In this document: piece after piece, positions 29,649-36,090 of the stretch
Layout: each line of letters starts with the position of its first letter
How positions within the stretch are numbered: the first letter of the stretch is position 1
Assembly (NCBI GenBank): GCA_016784875.1
Contig: JADHTX010000003.1
Coordinates: 1 to 36,090 of the forward strand
Source of the DNA: Methylobacter sp.
GTDB taxonomy: Bacteria > Pseudomonadota > Gammaproteobacteria > Methylococcales > Methylomonadaceae
DNA: 36,090 nucleotides
Reading direction: 5' to 3'
Notes under the pieces: model-generated
Told to the model about the DNA's origin: nothing
Seen by the model: only the letters and a program-made list of their open reading frames with translations
The model's database searches: none
Translations under genes and position numbers: made by a program

Positions 29649-31241
29649 CTACGGTCTTTTTACCATCGCCTGAAACTCCAGACCAAACTTCTGCAAATAT
29701 TGCTTAAGCCGGTGCGAATCATTTATGCTGGCTTTTTGGGTGCGGCTATGATTGAACAAACCCCGTCCAGCCTCGGCTAAACTGCGGCTGTCTCGGCATA
29801 CGCGCACCACTTCGGCAAGTTGCAACCGGTCGAATAAATCCAACTCCGCCAAGGCTTGCGCAGGCAGCACCCCGGCAAGTCCATCGTCAACCGGCGCTTG
29901 TTGCCCGAAACCGGACCAAGCGTATTGCAAGCGGCCGATTTCTTCGCCCACCAGTTCTTCGGTAATGCGCCCGCCCGTTGCCAAGGTCGCCATGCGGGTA
30001 ATGCTGGAATTTAAATCCCGAAAATTGGCTCGCCATAGCGCCTCTGCTGAACGGGCGAATTTTAAATACTGTTCGCGCGCGGCTTTGTTAAAACTCACTT
30101 TATAACCCGCTTTAATCGTAAATTGTTGCAGCTCGTGTTCAATATTGGGCTCCAAATCCTCGATGCGTTGTTTCAGCGACGGGAGTTGATAAGTCCATAA
30201 ATTAATCCGCGCCAACAAATCTTCGCGAAATTGTCCGTTTCGTACTTGCTCGAATAAATCCCGGTTAGTGCCGACTATCAACTGAAAATCGCTGCCGACT
30301 TCATGGTCGCTGCCCAGCGGCATAAACACTTTATCTTCAATGGCGCGCAGCAGCATGGCTTGTTCGTCCTGGCCCAATTCGCCGATTTCATCCAAAAACA
30401 GCAAGCCTTTATCGGCTTCGCGCAACAAACCCATGCGCTGAGTCAACGCGCCGGTATAAGCGCCCCGCACATGGCCGAATAAAGCCGACATGGCATTATC
30501 GCCGCGCAAGATCGCGCAATTGACTTCCACCAGTTTACCGGTCACCAGGCCGCGCTGTTTTTTCAGCTCGTAAATGCGTTTTGCCAGACGCGATTTTCCG
30601 GCGCCGGTCGGGCCGGTCAATAACATCGGCGCCGACGATTTAATCGAGACATGTTCCAGTTGGGAAATAAGGTTATTAAACGCGGGATTATGAGTGGCTA
30701 TACCGCCTTTTAAATAAGCGATGCCGTCCTGGGCTTCACGGGCAAAGCGCGAGGCAATTTGATCGTAACGCGATAAATCCAAGTCGATGATTTGATAACA
30801 ACCTTGCACGCCGTCTTTGCTTGGCGAGGTTTGCAGCAACTTGGCCGGAATGTAGTTGGCTTCGGTCAACAGGTACAAGCAGATTTGCGCGACATGGGTG
30901 CCGGTCGTGATGTGGACGTAATAATCATGCTGCTCGGGATCGAAAGGATAGCTGCGGGTGAAGTCGTGCAACTGGCTGTAAACCTGTTCAAAGTCCCAAG
31001 GATTTTCGTAATTGACTTGATACGGCGTCAGCCGCGTTTGCGGGGAAATATCCGCCATATCGTTGAGCGTCAAGGTGGCGAGTTGTTGTTCGTCGGCATG
31101 ATAAATCAACACAAACTCATCGACGGGCAGATTGTCATGCATCAATAGCGAGATGCTGGGCCGCCAGCGTTCCTGCCGTCTTCTGCCCAAACCGCCGTGA
31201 TCCAGGCGTGATCCTAAAATGCCGATGATGACTGTATCCAT
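29649..31241 (-). CDS. rtcR: RtcR: sigma54-dependent activator with CARF-like N-terminal domain
   Basis: MDTVIIGILGSRLDHGGLGRRRQERWRPSISL...HDYYVHITTGTHVAQICLYLL; AAA+ GPTGAGKSRLAKRIYELK, GAYTGAL (GAFTGA variant). Confidence 0.95.
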   Translation of the reverse strand: MDTVIIGILGSRLDHGGLGRRRQERWRPSISLLMHDNLPVDEFVLIYHADEQQLATLTLNDMADISPQTRLTPYQVNYENPWDFEQVYSQLHDFTRSYPFDPEQHDYYVHITTGTHVAQICLYLLTEANYIPAKLLQTSPSKDGVQGCYQIIDLDLSRYDQIASRFAREAQDGIAYLKGGIATHNPAFNNLISQLEHVSIKSSAPMLLTGPTGAGKSRLAKRIYELKKQRGLVTGKLVEVNCAILRGDNAMSALFGHVRGAYTGALTQRMGLLREADKGLLFLDEIGELGQDEQAMLLRAIEDKVFMPLGSDHEVGSDFQLIVGTNRDLFEQVRNGQFREDLLARINLWTYQLPSLKQRIEDLEPNIEHELQQFTIKAGYKVSFNKAAREQYLKFARSAEALWRANFRDLNSSITRMATLATGGRITEELVGEEIGRLQYAWSGFGQQAPVDDGLAGVLPAQALAELDLFDRLQLAEVVRVCRDSRSLAEAGRGLFNHSRTQKASINDSHRLKQYLQKFGLEFQAMVKRP

Positions 31242-31328
31242 TTTGATAATCCTATATCTATACCGATAAAAATATTTACCTGGAGTTTAGCCTCTTGGGC
31301 GCTGTAAATCTACTCTAGCTGAGCAATT

Positions 31329-31410
31329 GTAGGAGCGGGCCGTACCCGCGATGATGGATCTTCAAGTCGGCAATCGCCTCGCAAATATCGCGGGCGCGGC
31401 CCGCTCCTAC
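31329..31410. repeat. REPIN-like inverted pair of REP elements
   Basis: GTAGGAGCGGGCCGTACCCGCGA (31329-31351) and TCGCGGGCGCGGCCCGCTCCTAC (31388-31410): 23-bp inverted copies with 2 mismatches. Confidence 0.9.
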
Positions 31411-31459
31411 TGTGCCTTGTCTTCTTAACGTAATGGCGATGAACCGCTTACATGCGCTT

Positions 31460-31475
31460 TGGCACACGGCTTGCT
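31460..31475 (+). promoter_or_regulatory. Sigma54 (-24/-12) promoter of rtcB
   Basis: TGGCAC-ACGGC-TTGCT matches TGGCAC-N5-TTGCW; lies 40 bp upstream of the rtcB start, divergent to rtcR. Confidence 0.88.
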
Positions 31476-31514
31476 TTAAACAAATCGTTAGAAAACAAAT
31501 TAAAGGAAATAATC

Positions 31515-32738
31515 ATGACCAGCTCTTATGAGGTCTTACAAGAACAAGGCCACCATCCTGTTAAGGCATGGACACGCGGCGTAAGCTTTGATGAAAATTC
31601 CAGACAACAATTGCTGAATATCGCCGGACTGCCGTTCATTCACAAATGGATTGCGGTCATGCCGGATGTCCATCTGGGTAAAGGCGCGACGATTGGCAGC
31701 GTCATTCCTACAGTCGGCGCGGTGATTCCTGCTGCGGTCGGTGTGGATTTGGGTTGCGGCATGATGGCGACTAAAACCAGCCTAACCGCCGCGCAACTGC
31801 CCGATTCGTTGACCGCGTTACGCAGTGAGATTGAAAAACGTGTGCCGCATGGCCGCGTTGCCAATTTTAAAGTGCGCGATACCGGTAGCTGGGGCCAACC
31901 GCCTGAAGATGTTGTGCAGGCTTGGCTGCTGTTAAATGAGGGCTTTGCTCGTTTGTGCGAAAAACATCCGTGCTTAAAAAACACCAACAACCTGAACCAT
32001 CTGGGGACGTTGGGAACCGGCAACCATTTTATCGAGATTTGCCTGGATGAGGCGGATGCGGTGTGGGTGATGTTGCATAGCGGTTCGCGCGGTGTCGGCA
32101 ACCGGATCGGCACGCACTTTATTGAGCTGGCTAAAAAAGATATGGAACGCTGGTTTATCCATCTGCCCGATAAAGATTTAGCCTACATTCCCGAAGGCAG
32201 CGAGCATTTTAAAAACTATCTGGAAGCGGTGGGTTGGGCGCAGGATTTTGCGCTAGCCAACCGGGTAATCATGATGAACAAGGTGTTAAGCGCAATGCGG
32301 GACGTGTTGCCGGTACAGTTTAGCGCAGAGCTGGAGGCGGTTAACTGTCATCACAACTACATCAGCCGTGAACATCATTACGATAAAAATGTGCTGGTTA
32401 CCCGGAAAGGCGCGGTCAGCGCAAAACTGGGCGAGATGGGGATTATTCCCGGCAGCATGGGTGCCAAATCCTTCATCGTGCGCGGCTTGGGTAACGAAGA
32501 AAGTTTTTGCAGTTGCAGCCACGGCGCAGGGCGGGTTATGTCGCGCACCCAAGCGAAAAAACTGGTGTCTTTGGCCGAGCACATTCAGGCCACGGCAGGC
32601 GTGGAATGCCGTAAAGATGAAGAGGTGATCGATGAAACGCCTTCCGCCTACAAGCCTATTGAAGCGGTCATGGCAGCGCAGGCGGATTTGGTGGAAATTG
32701 TGCATACTTTGAAACAAGTGTTATGCGTTAAAGGTTAA
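31515..32738 (+). CDS. rtcB: RNA ligase RtcB (3'-phosphate/5'-OH RNA splicing ligase family)
   Basis: MPDVHLGKGATIGSVIPT, GVDLGCGMMATKT, GTLGTGNHFIEI, CSHGAGRVMSRTQAKK; start chosen downstream of the sigma54 site, RBS AAAGGAA. Confidence 0.95.
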   Translation: MTSSYEVLQEQGHHPVKAWTRGVSFDENSRQQLLNIAGLPFIHKWIAVMPDVHLGKGATIGSVIPTVGAVIPAAVGVDLGCGMMATKTSLTAAQLPDSLTALRSEIEKRVPHGRVANFKVRDTGSWGQPPEDVVQAWLLLNEGFARLCEKHPCLKNTNNLNHLGTLGTGNHFIEICLDEADAVWVMLHSGSRGVGNRIGTHFIELAKKDMERWFIHLPDKDLAYIPEGSEHFKNYLEAVGWAQDFALANRVIMMNKVLSAMRDVLPVQFSAELEAVNCHHNYISREHHYDKNVLVTRKGAVSAKLGEMGIIPGSMGAKSFIVRGLGNEESFCSCSHGAGRVMSRTQAKKLVSLAEHIQATAGVECRKDEEVIDETPSAYKPIEAVMAAQADLVEIVHTLKQVLCVKG

Positions 32739-32791
32739 TGGCAAGAGCTTAAATCTGTAACGCCAAGTTATCGTTAATTATTGGACTCATT

Positions 32792-34270
32792 ATGTCAAAC
32801 AAAAATAGAAAGCAACGCTCATCAAAAAGTGGAAAAAATAGGACACCACTGAACAAGCACACTCTGATTAAAAAGGAATTAGCCCCGCCATTTGCACAAC
32901 TTAATGCTACTGGGAAGGTTGCACTCACTTCTTGGATGAACGAGCGTCTTCCCGACATGATTTGGGCAGCTCTAATTCGCGCTAATACAGAATCCCAAGA
33001 GCACGCAATAGGATTATTCCGACGAATTTTGAACTTCATTAGCCAACACGAAAGTAGAGAGCTTTTTTCAGATTTATCCATTACAGGTATTGCCCAGCTA
33101 GATTTGCCACTTCAAGAAGAGCTAATTAAGTTCATGGTTGAGCCACCAGAAGCAGCATATGCACTTTCAGCATTGAAATTATTTGAAAATCTTCCAGCCC
33201 GTGATTCTTGGCTTAAATATTTGCCTGATATACCACCTGATTTTGAATTACTGATGGTAGCAGTTGGATTAACACTAGGACACCAAACACAAGAAGCAAC
33301 TGATTGTCGCTGGATTCGACTAATGGCGCAGATTGTTGCGGGAAAATTAAGATTCCCTTCTCAGATGGAAGATATGCTGAACAATTTATGTAACTACCCT
33401 AATTCTGGAGACCAACGGTCAGTTCGTCCTTTCATAAGGGCAGGTGAAATGTGTCCGAACCCTTTGAACCCTTTGAACCCAACAGATTTTACATGGTCAG
33501 ATACTTTCTGGCATGAATCATGGAAAAACACAGAGTGTTTTGGACTAATACCTGAAAAGGCAACTAAAAAATCGGGTGAGGTAATTATTACACGACAAAA
33601 GGTTTCAGAGGTTCACAGTAATCTTATGTCGCATTGGCAAGCAACACATTCAACGACAGCAATAGACGCAAAACACGATGCGGTCTTTGGAATGGCATTT
33701 TATGCGACTCGTGTTCTTGAAGAAATGTTAGGTATCGGAGTGGGTACAAATATTCTCGGACGGCTCGGTATTCGTACTATTTTAGAGGTGCATATTAACC
33801 TCAGATATTTACTTAAAGAAGACAATCAAGACTTATGGAAAAAATGGCGTTCTTATGGCGCGGAACAAGCAAAGCTTAACGCATTACGATTTGACGATAA
33901 TGTAGAACCCCCAAAATATATTTCTATTGAGAATATTGAACAGATTGCTGGCGAAGATTTATGGGAGGAATTCCTTACAATCAATCTGGGTAGTTGGAGT
34001 GGTAGTGACCTTAGAAAAATTAGTGATAAAGCGGGAGTAAAGGAAACATACGATAAACATTATTCATGGACATCTGGTTATGCTCATGGCTTGTGGGGAG
34101 CGATAAGAGAAACTTGTTTTCAAACTTGTGGAAATCCATTGCATCGTCTTCACCGTTTTCCAAAAGCACAACATCTTGAAGATACCGTTGAGGAGGCAGC
34201 AAGACTTGTTGATGAAATTTTGAGTGACCTTGATAAAACCTACCCAAATTTTTCTTTTCGATTGTTTTAA
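32792..34270 (+). CDS. DUF5677-like hypothetical protein
   Basis: 492 aa; C-terminal region RVLEEMLGIGVGTNILGRLGIRTILEVHINLRYLLKED...SWTSGYAHGLWGA resembles DUF5677. Confidence 0.6.
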   Translation: MSNKNRKQRSSKSGKNRTPLNKHTLIKKELAPPFAQLNATGKVALTSWMNERLPDMIWAALIRANTESQEHAIGLFRRILNFISQHESRELFSDLSITGIAQLDLPLQEELIKFMVEPPEAAYALSALKLFENLPARDSWLKYLPDIPPDFELLMVAVGLTLGHQTQEATDCRWIRLMAQIVAGKLRFPSQMEDMLNNLCNYPNSGDQRSVRPFIRAGEMCPNPLNPLNPTDFTWSDTFWHESWKNTECFGLIPEKATKKSGEVIITRQKVSEVHSNLMSHWQATHSTTAIDAKHDAVFGMAFYATRVLEEMLGIGVGTNILGRLGIRTILEVHINLRYLLKEDNQDLWKKWRSYGAEQAKLNALRFDDNVEPPKYISIENIEQIAGEDLWEEFLTINLGSWSGSDLRKISDKAGVKETYDKHYSWTSGYAHGLWGAIRETCFQTCGNPLHRLHRFPKAQHLEDTVEEAARLVDEILSDLDKTYPNFSFRLF

Positions 34271-34403
34271 ATGCTGTTGAACAACAATAGCAACATGCAA
34301 GAATTTGACATACCAACAACACCAGCGGTTCAGGTTCAAAACGCCTGACTGACGCAAACCTTGTAGGCATCTGCGTATCGGTGTTGAGACGGTGTCAAAT
34401 AAC

Positions 34404-34478
34404 GCTGCCATAGCTCAGTTGGATAGAGCAACCGAGATTATCGGTAGGTCGTTGGTTCGAATCCAACTGGCAGCTCCA
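34404..34478 (+). ncRNA. tRNA-like RNA 1 (full cloverleaf, encoded CCA, 5-nt anticodon loop)
   Basis: Acceptor GCTGCCA/TGGCAGC 7 bp; D-arm GCTC-AGTTGGATA-GAGC; anticodon arm ACCGA-GATTA-TCGGT; variable AGGTC; T-arm GTTGG-TTCGAAT-CCAAC; discriminator T then CCA. Confidence 0.9.
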
Positions 34479-34550
34479 TCACTATAGCTCATTGGGATAG
34501 AGCAACTGACGGTTAATCAGTATGTCGCCGGTTCGAATCCGGCTAGTGAA
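34479..34550 (+). ncRNA. tRNA-like RNA 2 (tRNA-Asn-like, G at position 33, no encoded CCA)
   Basis: Acceptor TCACTA/TAGTGA 6 bp; D-arm GCTC-ATTGGGATA-GAGC; anticodon arm ACTGA-CGGTTAA-TCAGT; variable ATGTC; T-arm GCCGG-TTCGAAT-CCGGC. Confidence 0.88.
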
Positions 34551-34790
34551 ACTACCCTTCCAAGGTAGCTTGAAAAAGCAAAGCCCGAAAGGGCATCGGA
34601 TAGGGCCTCCCGATTGAAGGCGGCGGTTGCGTGCAGTCAGATGCGGTTTGTCTGTCGCCACGTGACGGTCGCCGGATATCAGCACAGACACCGCCTTTGA
34701 GCCGGGTCTGACGGGTGCGCAAACAGCAGACCTGGGTTTGCCCACTCGCCATAAAGCTTGGAGCCGGTGGCTGTGCGGAGGCTTTATCAC
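34551..34790 (+). other. Hairpin-rich non-coding stretch (candidate structured RNA or slipin 5' UTR)
   Basis: GCCC-GAAA-GGGC (34583-34594); ATCGG/CCGAT (34595-34614); GCGGTTTGTCTG/CAGACACCGC (34643-34694); GGTCTG/CAGACC (34705-34732); ATAAAGC/GCTTTAT enclosing AGCC-GGT-GGCT (34751-34787). Confidence 0.6.
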
Positions 34791-34810
34791 TTTATTTTAA
34801 GGAGATAGCA

Positions 34811-35968
34811 ATGCGTCTAATCAAAAAAATAATCATCGCGGAAACGCAAAAGGGCTTGTTGTTCAAGGAGCAGCAATTTCTAAAAATATTACCCGCCGGT
34901 GTTTATAGATTTTGGGATTGGTTCGATCAATACCAAGTTCAGATAGTCACCCTGACCAACACCTTGCAGGAAGAGATCGGCAAAGACTTGCTGCACTTGG
35001 CGCAATTACATCCGGATGCGTTCGCCGAGGTGATGACGCAATGGGAAACAGGCGAGCAGGAAGTCGGTCTGGTTTATCAAAAAAATGTTTTAAAAGACAT
35101 AAAAGTTCCCGGACAACGTGGCGCTTACTGGAAAACCCAGCAAGAGATACATGTAGACAAGCTGGACATCAGCCAGGACTTTACCGTACCCAAAAAATTG
35201 GCAGCCTTGCTGGCGAATGCCAAAGAAGATATGTTGCGGTGTGCCGCTTTGAGAGCGATAGTCGTAGCGACAGTGCCGGAAAATCATCTGGGGTTTTTGA
35301 CGGTGGACGGAGAAACGGTCGCAACATTAAAGTCGGGCACGCATGTTTGGTGGCGGTTTAATCGCAATATCGCCGTGACCTTATTCGACAGCCGCTTGCA
35401 AAACATGGAAGTCAACGGCCAGGAAATTCTGACCAAAGACCGCGTGAGCTTGCGGGTGAATTTGTCGTCAACCTGGCAGATCAAGCACGCTGAAGTGGTT
35501 AAAGCCGAGCTGGCCGATGCCAAGGATTATTTGTACCGCGAATTGCAATTGGCGTTGCGCACGGTGGTCAGCACGCAAACCTTGGATGAGTTACTGGCCG
35601 ATAAAAATTCCCTGAACACTCAGGTGTTAGCCATCGTTGCCGAAAAAGCGGCTGTTTACGGTATCGAAGTAAAAACCGTCGGCGCGCGCGATATTGTCTT
35701 GCCCGGTGAAATGAAGGCGATTTTGACCCAGGTGGTTGAGGCGCAAAAACTGGCCGAAGCGAATTTAATCAAGCGTCAGGAAGAAACCCAGGCCACGCGG
35801 TCTTTGCATAACACCGCCAAAGTCATGGAAGGCAACCCCGTGTTGTTGCGCTTGAAAGAGCTGGAGATACTGGAAAAAATCACCGGCCGCATCAATACGC
35901 TGAATGTTTACGGCGGCCTGGATGGGGTGATGAATGACATGGTGCGTTTGACGGCGCGGAGCAATTGA
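34811..35968 (+). CDS. Slipin family (SPFH/band-7) protein
   Basis: MRLIKKIIIAETQKGLLFKEQQFLKILPAGVYRFWDWF...GTHVWWRFNRNIAVTLFDSRLQNMEVNGQEILTKDRVSLRVNLSSTWQI; RBS AAGGAGA. Confidence 0.9.
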   Translation: MRLIKKIIIAETQKGLLFKEQQFLKILPAGVYRFWDWFDQYQVQIVTLTNTLQEEIGKDLLHLAQLHPDAFAEVMTQWETGEQEVGLVYQKNVLKDIKVPGQRGAYWKTQQEIHVDKLDISQDFTVPKKLAALLANAKEDMLRCAALRAIVVATVPENHLGFLTVDGETVATLKSGTHVWWRFNRNIAVTLFDSRLQNMEVNGQEILTKDRVSLRVNLSSTWQIKHAEVVKAELADAKDYLYRELQLALRTVVSTQTLDELLADKNSLNTQVLAIVAEKAAVYGIEVKTVGARDIVLPGEMKAILTQVVEAQKLAEANLIKRQEETQATRSLHNTAKVMEGNPVLLRLKELEILEKITGRINTLNVYGGLDGVMNDMVRLTARSN

Positions 35969-35969
35969 T

Positions 35970-36090
35970 TCATTTAACAACGCTATGATCAATCCAGCGT
36001 CGCTGAAATTCATCGGCAGGTACCGGAGGCGATAAATAATATCCTTGTATTTCATCGCAACCGTAAGACTGTAACAGCTTTAACTGGGAT
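35970..36090 (-). CDS. EAL-domain phosphodiesterase, C-terminal end (partial, runs off window)
   Basis: Minus-strand reading SQLKLLQSYGCDEIQGYYLSPPVPADEFQRRWIDHSVVK* matches the EAL C-terminal G.DE.QGY..S.P.P..EF signature. Confidence 0.85.
   Translation of the reverse strand, partial: SQLKLLQSYGCDEIQGYYLSPPVPADEFQRRWIDHSVVK

Noticed and set aside
31452-31514. Extended N-terminus of RtcB from the ORF track
   Set aside because: The extension overlaps the sigma54 -24/-12 element; the start at 31515 has an RBS and matches the family.
34020-34411. Minus-strand ORFs antisense to the DUF5677-like gene
   Set aside because: Antisense to a long, better-supported ORF with no domain signal of their own.
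34404-34550. Two ordinary functional tRNAs (for example tRNA-Asn GTT for the second)
   Set aside because: The first has a 5-nt anticodon loop and the second lacks U33, has an A-A mismatch at the acceptor end and no CCA; ordinary decoding is unlikely, so they are called tRNA-like.
34482-34790. Minus-strand ORF of 102 aa across tRNA-like 2 and the hairpin region
   Set aside because: It is an antisense reading of the tRNA-like sequence (…SRIRTGDILINRQLLYPNEL), a typical spurious ORF over tRNA genes; hairpin structure and strand context explain the region better.

Overview
36-kb chromosomal window of gammaproteobacterial character (methanotroph-like by gene content; taxonomy is inference). The left end has a truncated group II intron-like RNA 5' end, two Gp49/RelE-like toxin + XRE modules (one convergently arranged), and two tandem-repeat arrays. 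The middle is mostly core or signalling genes: HugZ-like, OmpA, NMT1/THI5-PAS-GGDEF beside a cytosine deaminase, class I adenylate cyclase, TauE/SafE, M20 amidohydrolase, RibA, methyltransferase, glycogen phosphorylase, an orphan ParA beside HDOD-REC-GGDEF and a hybrid histidine kinase, HemL, two bacterioferritins plus Bfd. The right end is an RtcR-RtcB RNA-repair locus: divergent rtcR and rtcB, a textbook sigma54 -24/-12 site, a REPIN-like inverted repeat, a DUF5677-like gene, two directly abutting tRNA-like RNAs with disrupted anticodon loops (34404-34478 with encoded CCA, 34479-34550), a series of hairpins, and a slipin/SPFH gene. That tRNA-like pair is the strongest candidate for an under-described system. 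Other items absent from the ORF track are a degenerate 56-codon cytosine-deaminase paralogue (10977-11147), a frameshifted IS66-like transposase tail (27609-27856), an in-frame 51-bp palindromic repeat inside a histidine-kinase ATPase domain, and a partial EAL domain at the right edge. All calls were made by reading the sequence; no searches were run.
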